From contig JAPLCQ010000151.1 in NCBI GenBank assembly GCA_026392115.1, forward strand, positions 1 to 61,045: a stretch of 61,045 bases of DNA. Direction: 5' to 3'. This document shows positions 8,235 to 16,829 of this stretch, piece by piece (within the stretch, counting starts at the first letter, position 1; each line of letters starts with the position of its first letter). The stretch comes from Armatimonadota bacterium. Lineage in GTDB: Bacteria; Armatimonadota; Chthonomonadetes; Chthonomonadales; CAJBBX01. The notes beneath the pieces are model-generated. The model worked only from the letters and a program-made list of their open reading frames with translations, was not told where the DNA came from and did no database searches. Both the position numbers and the translations under genes were made by a program.

Positions 8235-8423
8235 GGGCTTGAGTGGCGCTCCATCGAATTCGGCTCAGGCTGCCAGGTTGACTCGTGTACCAGTATATAC
8301 GACGACCGACCGTAATACCGGGTGTGCCGATGGTCCCGCGCCCCGCCGACATCGCGTAGACTGAGTCTGCTCGCTCGCGGCCTGCGCCCGGGAGGGCGAT
8401 GCCTGCTGCCGTTAGGAGGTCCT

Positions 8424-11081
8424 ATGCGCGCACACACCCTCGTACTTGTGCTGACGCTCTGGCTGGGGCTGCGGGCCTCGGCGGCGCCGCCACTCCGCTG
8501 GGACTTCAGTACCGGCGCCGATGGCTGGACGTCGGGCCACGAGTGCAGCCTTGCCGCGTCGGACGGCTCGGTGCGCGTCACCTCCACCGGGCCCGACCCC
8601 TTCATGCATGGACCCGCCGTGCGCGTGCAAGGCCCCGTGCAAATCCGGATGCGGGCGCGCTTCGCCACGGCCGGGCAGGCCCGGCTCTACTGGACCGTGC
8701 TGCAGCCATCGCTGGTCTCCTCTGCCTGGGGCGAGAACGCCGTGGTCTACTTCGATGTGGCGCACGACAACCAGTGGCGCGAGATCACCGTGCCCGTGGA
8801 CGTGGACGGCGTCATCACCCAGCTCCGGATCGACCCCGGCAAGGCAGCCGGCGCCGCCGAGTTCGATTGGGTCGCCGTTGAGCCGCTGCGCGTGGCCGAA
8901 CCGACCGGAGGCTCGGGCGGCGCGGCGAAGCCGGTCACGGTGGCTGCGGGCCCCATCTCCGTGACGCTGGATCCGCGCGGCCGAACCCTCGCGGTGCGCG
9001 ATGCCCGCACGCGTCGCCTCTGGCGATCCGACCGGTTCCGCGGCCTGGCGGTCACGTCGGCTCGGAAGCTCGGCGCATCGGCCATGCAGGTCGGATTGCG
9101 CGACCTCTCGTCCGGCCTGGCCGCCGGCTGCCGCATTCAGGCCGCCGCCGACGGCTCCGTGCGGTTCGCCCTGAAGGCCGCCGAGCCGCGCGGCGCATTC
9201 AGCCGCTTCTCCTTCCCGCCGGCGCTCCGCTCCGATCTGACCGACGGGGCGCTCGTATTCACCAACCGCTCCTGCGGCCAACTTGTGGGCCAGGGCGTCA
9301 CCGACTACCCGGTGGCCGCGCTGGGGAGCTACGGCAACCTGGGTCTCGATATGCCCTGGGTGGGCGTGGTGGACCGCGCGCGAGGCGACGGCGCCATGCT
9401 GCTGCTCGAGACGCCCTGCGACGCCTTCGTCTCCTTCGAGCGCGACCCGCGCGGGCGCATGTGGCCGCAGGCGCACTGGTCGCCCGCCAAAGGCGCCTTC
9501 GCCTACACCCGGGCTGCCTCCTACCGCTTCACGCCGTCGGGCGGCTACGCGGCCCAGGCGCGGCTCTACCGGCGCTACGCCGACGCCACGGGCCTCACGA
9601 GGACGCTGGCGCAGAAGGCCGCGAGCCGTCCCCGCGTCCGCGGGCTGCTCGGCTCTGCCAGCGTCTGGGGCCTCCCCGGCGGCATGGGCGATCCCATCCC
9701 CGCCGTTCGCATGGCCGCCCAGATGAAGGCCCACGGGCTCTTCCCGGCCCTCCTGAACCTGGCAACGGACGTGCCCGACGCGGCGGTCCCCGCGCTCAAC
9801 GCCATGGGCTTCCTCACCGGCGAGTACGACAACTACGACGACGTGCGCGAGGGACCCATCGGCATCACGTCCGGCCCGGTGGAGAAGCACGCCCTCCGCC
9901 TCCAGGGCGGCGCCAAGGCCACCGGATGGGTCAACGAAGACGGCTCGCAGATGTACCGCCGCTCGACCTCGGTCGTCACCGGCGTGGCGCGCGAGGTCGT
10001 TCCGGCCATGCTCAGGCGCCGGCCCTTCTCGGCTCGATTCCTGGATGTCACCTGCACCGTGGATCTGATGGAGGACCACAGCCCCACTCAGGGCTACGAC
10101 AAGCGCGGCGACCTGCACAACCGCCTGCGGCTCTACGGCTACATTGGCTCGTTGGGACTGGTGGTGGGCGGCGAGCACGCCAAGGCCTGGTCCCTTCCGG
10201 TGGTGGACTACGCCGAGGGCAAGCTGAGCGGCCCCTTCTGGTGGGAGATGCCCGCCGGCTACCTGAAGGCGCCCAAGACCCGCGCCGACATCAAGCCCAA
10301 CTACCTGCGCTGGGGCGTCAACCCGGCGGCCCGGATCCCGCTCTGGGACCTGGCGTTCCATGACTGCATGGTCAACACCTGGTATTGGGGCGACTGCAGC
10401 GGATACTACACCGACGTCGCGCCTGAGCTGGACGAGTTCCAGGACCTGAGCGCCATGCTGTACGGCGCCGTGCCGCTCTACTGGATGAACCACCTGGGCT
10501 ACGGCTGGGACCGGCACCGGGCGCGTCTGCTGGAGAGCTACTGGCTCGCTTCCAGCCTGCACAAGCAGATCGGCTTCGCCAGGATGACCTCGCACCGCTT
10601 CCTGACGCCGGACGGCATGGTGCAGGAGACCCGCTTCTCAGGCGGCGGCCGCGTCACGGTGAACTACGGGAAGGCCCCGTACCTGATGCCCGGCTCGGGC
10701 GCGCTCCTCGCGCCGTACGGCTTCGTGGCGACCGCGCCCGGCGTCACGCAGTCGCGCACGCTGGTGGGCGGCTCGCCGGTGACGGTGGTCCGCACGACGG
10801 ACCGTCTCTTCGTGCGCACGACACAACGCCAGACAGTCGGGAGTGTCACCGTCAACGGGCGCGCCTTCATCTACCCCGGCGGCGACGGGCGGACGCGCAT
10901 CCTGGTCGAGTCGGCTGACGACTGCCGCATCGCCCTGGGGCCCGGCGCCCACCGTGTCGCCAGACTGGATGAAGAGGGCAAGCCCACCGAGGCGTTCCGG
11001 GAGGTGCAGGGCATGGTCGAGATCCCCGGCGGCGAGGGACTTCGGCTGTATGGGGTGGAGGGGACGGTGGCGGTGCGGTAG
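8424..11081 (+). CDS. Secreted multidomain glycoside hydrolase with N-terminal carbohydrate-binding-like domain
   Basis: The 885-residue protein starts with a signal peptide ending near RASAAPP and has AGGAGGT three bases upstream of the ATG at 8424. Residues about 24-155 form a jelly-roll-like module with TGPDPFMHGPAV and TQLRIDPGKA. A supersandwich-like region follows, then a TIM barrel beginning VRGLLGSASVWGLPGG and containing MGFLTGEYDNYDD, SARFLDVTCTVD and DCSGYYTDVAPELDEF, whose Asp/Glu pairs could be catalytic. The organisation resembles GH101-related and DUF5696-type proteins, but no family is certain. It is divergent from the MNT gene. The N-terminal module resembles the C-terminal module of the frameshifted protein at 56675-59202. 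Confidence 0.6.
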   Translation: MRAHTLVLVLTLWLGLRASAAPPLRWDFSTGADGWTSGHECSLAASDGSVRVTSTGPDPFMHGPAVRVQGPVQIRMRARFATAGQARLYWTVLQPSLVSSAWGENAVVYFDVAHDNQWREITVPVDVDGVITQLRIDPGKAAGAAEFDWVAVEPLRVAEPTGGSGGAAKPVTVAAGPISVTLDPRGRTLAVRDARTRRLWRSDRFRGLAVTSARKLGASAMQVGLRDLSSGLAAGCRIQAAADGSVRFALKAAEPRGAFSRFSFPPALRSDLTDGALVFTNRSCGQLVGQGVTDYPVAALGSYGNLGLDMPWVGVVDRARGDGAMLLLETPCDAFVSFERDPRGRMWPQAHWSPAKGAFAYTRAASYRFTPSGGYAAQARLYRRYADATGLTRTLAQKAASRPRVRGLLGSASVWGLPGGMGDPIPAVRMAAQMKAHGLFPALLNLATDVPDAAVPALNAMGFLTGEYDNYDDVREGPIGITSGPVEKHALRLQGGAKATGWVNEDGSQMYRRSTSVVTGVAREVVPAMLRRRPFSARFLDVTCTVDLMEDHSPTQGYDKRGDLHNRLRLYGYIGSLGLVVGGEHAKAWSLPVVDYAEGKLSGPFWWEMPAGYLKAPKTRADIKPNYLRWGVNPAARIPLWDLAFHDCMVNTWYWGDCSGYYTDVAPELDEFQDLSAMLYGAVPLYWMNHLGYGWDRHRARLLESYWLASSLHKQIGFARMTSHRFLTPDGMVQETRFSGGGRVTVNYGKAPYLMPGSGALLAPYGFVATAPGVTQSRTLVGGSPVTVVRTTDRLFVRTTQRQTVGSVTVNGRAFIYPGGDGRTRILVESADDCRIALGPGAHRVARLDEEGKPTEAFREVQGMVEIPGGEGLRLYGVEGTVAVR

Positions 11082-11096
11082 AGGGACGGGGTACCG

Positions 11097-11509
11097 TCAG
11101 GGGAGGGCGCCCTTGGACGTTAAGGGATGCGCCCTCAGCGTGCAGGTCACGCTCACCTCGTCGGCGATGTATCGGGGTTGTGGGCGCCCCGCGAGCCGCA
11201 TCTGCTCGCGGATCGTGGCAAGCCCCTGCCCTTCGCCCTGCGCCAGGCCGAGCTTCATGAAGACCCACGCCAGCGTCTGGTTCCGCCAGCGGGGCGCCAG
11301 ATCGCCTCGGCGCAGACCGGCCAGGGTGCTGCCGGTCGGCAGGGCGCCCGGCGAATGAAACTCGATCCGATCGGCGAAGACCGTGATGCGCGTGGGATCG
11401 GGCAGGCAATAGTCGCGGTGGGCGAGGACATTGCCGAGGGCCTCCTGTTCCATTCGGTCTGCTCGCTCTCGCGCCGGGCGAGCTCGTTCAGATCGATCCT
11501 GGGTCTCAT
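11097..11509 (-). pseudogene. Decayed AlbA_2/RecG-like ATP-binding regulator
   Basis: The ATG at 11509 begins MRPRIDLNELARRESEQTEW, the N-terminus of proteins with an AlbA_2 (schlafen-like) domain and a RecG-like C-terminal ATP-binding domain. After codon 20 this frame loses similarity, and another frame continues with MEQEALGNVLAHRDY, ITVFADRIEFHSPG and GQGLATIREQMRLAG, which are C-terminal motifs of the same family. About 250 residues are missing between them, so an internal deletion joined the ends out of frame near 11445-11455. A longer open frame upstream gives only non-native sequence. The product should be non-functional. Confidence 0.7.
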
Positions 11510-11630
11510 GTCGAGGCCACCTTTCGCGCCGGGTACGTGGGCCAGGCCGCCGCTCCGTGCGCGGCAGGCTCCATCGCGTAAGCATACCCAAGCGGAACGG
11601 AAGGCGCTGGCCGCGGGCGTCGAGGCCGGC

Positions 11631-12584
11631 CTACAGCCCCTCCGCCAGTTTGCGGACCTCCTCGAAGCGGCCGTCGGCCAGCAGGCTGCCGTAGGCGCGC
11701 ATGGCCCCTGACCCGAGGTTGCGCCAGGCGGCCCAGACCTGCTTCTGCGAGGCGGCCAGCGACACCTGGCGGTTGACGATGGCCTCCTCGGCTCGGAGGA
11801 AGGCCTCCAGCGTCGCCTCATCCCACTTCGGCATCGCGGCGCCCACGCGCGCCAGGCGTCCCGTGATGACCTCGGTGATGCGGCGGCCCTCCTCGGCGGT
11901 GGCCTCGCGCGGGTCGCGGCCGCCCACGCCCTTGTGCGGCGGCTCGCCCAGCCGGGTCAGGTCCACCGAGGCGGGGTCGAGGTGCATCATCAGCGAGGTC
12001 TCGCCCCAGGCAGCGTGGTCGCCCATGTAGCCGGCGTCCAGCGCAAGGACGTACTCCGGCGTGCCCAGCACGGGGATACCCAGCGCCCGTCCGGCCTGCA
12101 CCGCCGTGCCGCGCACCACCATCTGCTGGGCGGCGCCGTAGTGGCCGGTGAGGATGATGATCGCTTTGAAGCCCTGGCGCGCGGCCTCGCGGCATAGGCG
12201 GTCCAGCCAGGCGCGGAGCAGCACCGAGTGGATGTCGTTCTCGGGCTCCATGACGAAGGTGTGCGGCTCATCCAGCCCGCCCACGCCGCCGAAGAGCGCC
12301 GGCGCCACCAGTCCCCCGCCCTGCCGCGCGGCACGCACGCAGAGGTGGTGCGCCTTCACGGCGTCGAGACCCACGACGTTGTGGACGCCGTGCCACTCCA
12401 CGGTGCCGATGGGCATGTAGAGCGTGGGGCAGGCCTTCATGGCCGCCTCGATCTCCCGCGGCCGCAGATGCTCCAGCCGCACCTCCGGCGCGGCGACCGC
12501 CGAACCCTCCACCCCCGCGGCCAGCGCCGCCGCCCCAGCCGTCACCTCTGCCATGAACCGCCTCCTCGCTATAGGTCGAGCCAT
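11631..12584 (-). CDS. Creatininase-family metal-dependent amidohydrolase, exported
   Basis: The 317-residue protein has the creatininase fold signature: GTVEWHGVHNVVGLD (metal ligands Glu, His and Asp, about residues 60-75), ILTGHYGAAQQ, and WGETSLMMHLDP near the end of the fold. Members of the family hydrolyse amides or participate in cofactor synthesis; some are creatinine amidohydrolases and others act on formamides such as in flavin or mycofactocin pathways. The N-terminus MARPIARRRF with an Ala-rich stretch looks like a Tat export signal, which is unusual for the family. The start at 12584 has GGAGGTGA four bases upstream. Substrate unknown. Confidence 0.75.
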   Translation of the reverse strand: MARPIARRRFMAEVTAGAAALAAGVEGSAVAAPEVRLEHLRPREIEAAMKACPTLYMPIGTVEWHGVHNVVGLDAVKAHHLCVRAARQGGGLVAPALFGGVGGLDEPHTFVMEPENDIHSVLLRAWLDRLCREAARQGFKAIIILTGHYGAAQQMVVRGTAVQAGRALGIPVLGTPEYVLALDAGYMGDHAAWGETSLMMHLDPASVDLTRLGEPPHKGVGGRDPREATAEEGRRITEVITGRLARVGAAMPKWDEATLEAFLRAEEAIVNRQVSLAASQKQVWAAWRNLGSGAMRAYGSLLADGRFEEVRKLAEGL

Positions 12585-12750
12585 GCCGTCACCTCCCGTA
12601 CCGCGCACCGTCGATGTGAGGATACCGGATTGGGGGCGGCAAGGCCGGAGCGGACCCGTACGAACCGCCAGGAGCGCCCGGCTGCAACTCACCATCCTCG
12701 CACCGCCGCGGGCGGGCGCTACGCGCCGCCCAACGGCCACGTCGACGGCG

Positions 12751-12769
12751 AGCCGCGCGTTGCGCGGCT
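12751..12769 (-). other. Perfect GC hairpin downstream of NACHT-FGE gene 1
   Basis: AGCCGCGC and GCGCGGCT form an 8-base perfect stem with a 3-base loop. It begins 33 bases after the stop codon of the NACHT-FGE gene, following a TTGC/TTTGC-rich tract. There is no U-run after the stem, so it is a weak candidate for an intrinsic terminator. It may instead match the stem-loop found just after DGR variable regions. Confidence 0.55.
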
Positions 12770-12802
12770 TAAGTGGCAAACCAGCAAAACCGCAAGCCGT
12801 TA

Positions 12803-15688
12803 TCAGGCAGTCCTGGCGCCGCGGAAACCGCGGTCGATGTTGCGGTAGTCCGGGTTCCGATTGCCGCTGCGGAGGGCACAACGGAACCGGAGTTCGCGAC
12901 CCAGACGGAACGAGCCACCGCGCAGTACTCGCGATCGGCCCGTCTGCCTCGTTTCGCCTTCCCCAAGAGCAGGATACCCAGACCACTCCCAGACGTTGCC
13001 CACCATGTCGCGGCACCTGGTTGGGCTCTCGCCGGAGGGGAACGCGCCCACCGGTGCCGTGCTGCGCAGGTCCATGTCGCCCTGGGAGTTTGCGCACTTC
13101 CGGTTGTCCCACTTATCGCCCCATGGGAACACGCGTCCGTCCGTGCCGCGGGCCGCCTTCTCCCACTGGCGCTCCGTGGGAAGCGAGAACGGCTGCTTCG
13201 TTGTCTCCGCAACCCACTCGCAGAAGACCTGCGCGTCTTGCCACGAGACGTTCACCATGGGATGGTTGTCGATCCAGCCCCAGGGGGGAGCAGGCGGCAT
13301 CTCCCGCCCTCTCGCCTTGCAGAAGAGCCGGTACTCGCCTACGGTCACGGGGTACTTCCGGATCCAGAACGGCTCCTCGTGGAGGGGTTCCTTCTTGTCT
13401 CCATAGAGGAACTTGCCGCCCGGAACCTTCACCATCTCCGTCAGGTCCCGACGGTCGCCCACGGCGGCCAGGGCCGCACCCGCGGCCAGACGCTCGGGCA
13501 CGGGCAGCCGCTCGTGCTCCAGGATATCCACCAGCCGAGACCTGACGCGACGCAGCGTCTCCTTGTCCTGTCCGGCCACTAGACGGCCCGCCCCGATCTC
13601 GGCCATGCACTCGCCCGCAGTGACCACCGCACGCCAATCCGCCTCGTCGGCAGGGACGGATTGGGGACACAGCTTGCCCACAAGGAGCATGGGACGATCG
13701 ACCTCGCCCTGGTACACAAGCCGGTTCACGGCAAGGAGCACCACTTCGCGCCAGTAGGCCCCCTTGCGAGCCAGACCGTCCAACTCGGTGGCAACCTCGC
13801 TCTTCGAGCAGACATGGCAGGCAGCCAGGTATTCCTGGAAGGTCCGGTGCGGGAAGGTGCAGCAATCGCCCTTCGCCGGTATGAGCAGCCCTGCCCGCAG
13901 CTTGACCAGACGCAGCACGCTGTTGGCCCAGGTGTAGTCCTGGCCGTCGGGCGTAAGGCACACAAACGCTTCGCGCAATGTACTCTCAGGAATGTCGGCC
14001 GCAGCACGGACGCCTGCCGCCTCGGCGCCCTCATGGGCCTCGAAGGCCACCAACGAGAGGACACGGCGGAAGTCGATATCCTTCTGCGCCTGCAGCGCAA
14101 GCAGGTCACGAAGCGATTCGCGGCCGTCCTGGCGGCGTTTGTCGACCTCGCGCCATGTCCAGAGCAACAACTCCACCACATGCTCATAGACCACGGAGCG
14201 TGCGTCGGGAATCTCCCCTTTGTCGGCGTGGTCGATCGCCATCATCGTGAGCAGCAGCGGCGTCCGGGCCATGTCGGCAAGATCGGGACGACGCGTGCCC
14301 ACACGAAGCTTGTCGGCGCGGTCCTTCCAGTCGGGCCAGCGCAGCTGCACCGCCGGTGTCCTGTACCACGCCGCCACGAACGCGTCGATCTGCTCCTCAT
14401 CGAAGAGGAGGAGGTCGGCCCGGGTCCAACGGCTTTCGTCCAGCAACCAGGGCCTCTGGGTTGGATCCAGTTTCGCGTGGTCCAGGTAGCTCCGGATGCG
14501 GCAGGTGACCAGCATGGGCATGCCGGTGTAGGCCTGCGGCAGATGGTTCAGCATTTCGCGAATGACGTGCATGGCCGGATCGGTATCGGCGACCTCGTCC
14601 CAGCCGTCCAGCAGAAGGAGCGCCTTCTGCGATGCGACGGCCTGGTTCACGGCATCGGCGGCGCCGGGGCACTCATTGGCCATCTGGGCCTTGAGGTAGT
14701 CGGACAGCAGGCCGAGCTTCGTGGCCTTGGAGCCCGACTCACCGATCCAGACGGCCAGGCGACGCAGGATCACACGCACCGGCAAGAGCTCGGCCCACTG
14801 CGGCGGCAGGCCGGGCAGGGCCTTGCCCAGGTCAATCTCCTCCCCGAGTTGCTTGCGGCCGACGCAGTTGGCGAGGTGGTTGAGGAACGTGGTCTTGCCG
14901 CCGCCCGGTTCACCGATGAGCAGCAGGTGCGGGTTGTTCGCAAACATCTCAAGCGCAGTCTTGGCTCGGGACTCGGGCTGCTTACCCGACCGAGCCGCGC
15001 GGAGGCCGATGTAGACATCGCTCAGGCAGGGCGGCGCGACCTGGCTGGTGGCGTCGGCGCCCGACTTCTCGGGGCCAGCGAGGGGCAGCGTGCCGGTCTC
15101 CGTAACGAGGAGGCGCAGGTAGGTCTCGCGGGCGCCGGCTGCGAGGGCCGCCGCGGCCTGCGCGGTGGCTTCGACCGCAGATGCGACGAGCGTCAGCTTC
15201 GAGAGGACTTCCTGCAGCAGGGCACTGTCATTGATGCGGGACCGACCGGTCACGGTGGCATACATGTTGTTGACGAGGTTGAGCAGGAAAGTGAACTGGT
15301 CCTTGTCGAGGTACTCGGCCGTCCAGCCCGCCGCCAGGTACTCCGTGTACAGGAGATCGGGGTCAAGGTGCGCCTGAGGTCCGCCCAGCAGGAACCTGGC
15401 CATCTGCTCCTGAACTCCGGGCCGCTCGGCGAGGTTGCCCCACATACGGGTCAGGTCCTCTTCCGTCACCGGCGCAGGCGACTGGGACTGCGCGCCGGCG
15501 GCGTAAAGGTCGGCGGCATAGGCGCTCGAAGCCATGGCCATGGCGCGCCCCAACGCGCCGTGCGCATGCTCCAAGGCCTGGGCAGTCTCCGGCGTAGAGC
15601 CTGCCTTGCGCTTCACCGCAGCATAGATGAGCTCACAGCCCCTGAATATGACGCTCGCGACGAAGCTCTGACTGATCGGATCAAGCAT
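12803..15688 (-). CDS. NACHT NTPase with C-terminal FGE/C-type-lectin-like domain (paralogue 1)
   Basis: The 961-residue protein has three parts. Residues 1 to about 240 are an uncharacterised, mainly helical region with DPDLLYTEYLAAGWT and a LSDVYIGLRA segment before the ATPase. The NACHT ATPase follows, with Walker A GEPGGGKTT (about 259) and Walker [10 protein letters not shown] (about 357), then a helical [12 protein letters not shown] region. From about 750 an FGE-sulfatase-type domain contains [17 protein letters not shown] and [13 protein letters not shown]. Its end, RGGSF...RGFRG, lacks the two FGE catalytic cysteines. This is a STAND-type sensor or effector, probably cytoplasmic, and not a sulfatase activator. 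The start at 15688 has GGAG upstream; longer starts add Arg-rich sequence. It is paralogous to 53781-56636. Confidence 0.8.
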   Translation of the reverse strand: MLDPISQSFVASVIFRGCELIYAAVKRKAGSTPETAQALEHAHGALGRAMAMASSAYAADLYAAGAQSQSPAPVTEEDLTRMWGNLAERPGVQEQMARFLLGGPQAHLDPDLLYTEYLAAGWTAEYLDKDQFTFLLNLVNNMYATVTGRSRINDSALLQEVLSKLTLVASAVEATAQAAAALAAGARETYLRLLVTETGTLPLAGPEKSGADATSQVAPPCLSDVYIGLRAARSGKQPESRAKTALEMFANNPHLLLIGEPGGGKTTFLNHLANCVGRKQLGEEIDLGKALPGLPPQWAELLPVRVILRRLAVWIGESGSKATKLGLLSDYLKAQMANECPGAADAVNQAVASQKALLLLDGWDEVADTDPAMHVIREMLNHLPQAYTGMPMLVTCRIRSYLDHAKLDPTQRPWLLDESRWTRADLLLFDEEQIDAFVAAWYRTPAVQLRWPDWKDRADKLRVGTRRPDLADMARTPLLLTMMAIDHADKGEIPDARSVVYEHVVELLLWTWREVDKRRQDGRESLRDLLALQAQKDIDFRRVLSLVAFEAHEGAEAAGVRAAADIPESTLREAFVCLTPDGQDYTWANSVLRLVKLRAGLLIPAKGDCCTFPHRTFQEYLAACHVCSKSEVATELDGLARKGAYWREVVLLAVNRLVYQGEVDRPMLLVGKLCPQSVPADEADWRAVVTAGECMAEIGAGRLVAGQDKETLRRVRSRLVDILEHERLPVPERLAAGAALAAVGDRRDLTEMVKVPGGKFLYGDKKEPLHEEPFWIRKYPVTVGEYRLFCKARGREMPPAPPWGWIDNHPMVNVSWQDAQVFCEWVAETTKQPFSLPTERQWEKAARGTDGRVFPWGDKWDNRKCANSQGDMDLRSTAPVGAFPSGESPTRCRDMVGNVWEWSGYPALGEGETRQTGRSRVLRGGSFRLGRELRFRCALRSGNRNPDYRNIDRGFRGARTA
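12806..12931 (-). other. Candidate DGR-type variable region of NACHT-FGE gene 1
   Basis: The last 42 codons begin RVLRGGS, then 27 codons, then GFR and the stop region. This matches the layout of C-type-lectin variable regions that DGRs rewrite. Of the 27 intervening codons 22 end in C or T, as expected if AAC or AAT template codons were mutated at adenines. No template repeat is visible here, so this is a candidate only. Confidence 0.35.
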
Positions 15689-15818
15689 GGCATGCGTCTC
15701 CGGTGCGGGATGTGCTTGCCGATAGGTTCGATGCGGCGGCGGCGCACTCCTCCTCCGTCGGCGGAGGATCGGGCGGCGCGCCACCCCGCCGTAGGCGATC
15801 AGGGGCCAGGCGACCTGC

Positions 15819-16826
15819 TCAGTCCGGCGAAGGCGTGGCGGAGGCCAGGGCCGTTGAGGCCCATGCCGCGTCCCAGAGCATGCCGCGTCCGACCGCCACG
15901 AAGTCGGCGTGGCCGCCCGCCAGAGCGGCCTGGACGTTTTGCGGGTCCTGGAGTTCGCCGGCGAGGATCACGGGCGCGGGAACGTGCGCACGCAACGCCT
16001 GGCCCAGGGTCTGGTCGGAGCCCGGCAGCGGCTTCAGGGCGCCGTCGGTGCTCAAGTCGATGACCTGCGCTCCGGCGTCCACCAGGGCGGCGGCGAGGGC
16101 GAGCAGGTCGGCCACCGTGAAGCCGTCGGCGAGTTTGTTGAAGAGGCTGATGCGGCAGGCCGTGAGGGCCGCGTCGCCGGCCGCGGAGGCCATGCGGCGC
16201 ACCACGTCGCACATGAAGCGGCGGCGGTTCTCGGGCGTGCCGCCATACTCGTCCTCGCGCGTATTGCGGACCGGGGAGAGGAAGCTATCCAGCAGGTAGC
16301 CGTGGGCTCCGTGGACGTCCAGGAGCCGGTAGCCCGCCGCCACGGCGCGCGCCGCCGCCGCCGTGAAGCGGTCCGTGATGGCCCCGATCTCCTCCCGCGT
16401 GACGGCCCGCGGGCGCGGAGCGGCCTTGCTTGGAGCCACCCGGGAGGGACCGTACGTGACGCCGCCGCAGGCCGCCGGGTCGCACTGGGGTCCGCCGTGC
16501 ACAAGCTGGATGCCCGGCACGCACCCCTCGGCGCTGATGGCCTCCGCGATGCGCGCCATGCCCTCGGTGTGGCCGTCGTCGGTGAGGTTCAGGCCGTTGT
16601 TCCAGGCGCGTCCGGTCGGGTCGACACAGGTCGCCTCCACGATGATCAGGCCCGTGCCCGCGGCGGCGCGGAGCCGGTAGTGCTCAACGACCTCGGGGGT
16701 TACAGAGCCGTCCACACCCACCACATCGGGCGGCATCAGGGGCGACATGCGCACCATGGGCGGCATCACAAGGCGGTTGCGGAAGGTCAGGCCGGCGACA
16801 CGGATGGGGCTGCTCAGATCCAACAC
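15819..16826 (-). CDS. Old Yellow Enzyme family NADH:flavin oxidoreductase
   Basis: The 335-residue FMN-dependent TIM barrel has the family features LTFRNRLVMPPM near the N-terminus, a conserved QLVHGGP strand, and HGAHGYLLDSFLSP followed by RNTREDEYGG in the middle, which form the FMN and substrate site. The C-terminal phosphate-binding loop reads VGRGM. These enzymes reduce activated alkenes or related substrates; the natural substrate is unknown. The start is GTG at 16826, three bases after the glnD stop codon, so translation is probably coupled to glnD. An Fe-S tail like that of 2,4-dienoyl-CoA reductases is absent; the protein ends at the barrel. Confidence 0.85.
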   Translation of the reverse strand: MLDLSSPIRVAGLTFRNRLVMPPMVRMSPLMPPDVVGVDGSVTPEVVEHYRLRAAAGTGLIIVEATCVDPTGRAWNNGLNLTDDGHTEGMARIAEAISAEGCVPGIQLVHGGPQCDPAACGGVTYGPSRVAPSKAAPRPRAVTREEIGAITDRFTAAAARAVAAGYRLLDVHGAHGYLLDSFLSPVRNTREDEYGGTPENRRRFMCDVVRRMASAAGDAALTACRISLFNKLADGFTVADLLALAAALVDAGAQVIDLSTDGALKPLPGSDQTLGQALRAHVPAPVILAGELQDPQNVQAALAGGHADFVAVGRGMLWDAAWASTALASATPSPD

Positions 16827-16829
16827 GTC

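Noticed and set aside
13661-16063. An 800-codon plus-strand frame opposite NACHT-FGE gene 1
   Set aside because: It mirrors the minus-strand codons of a recognised ATPase and has no domain or ribosome-binding site.
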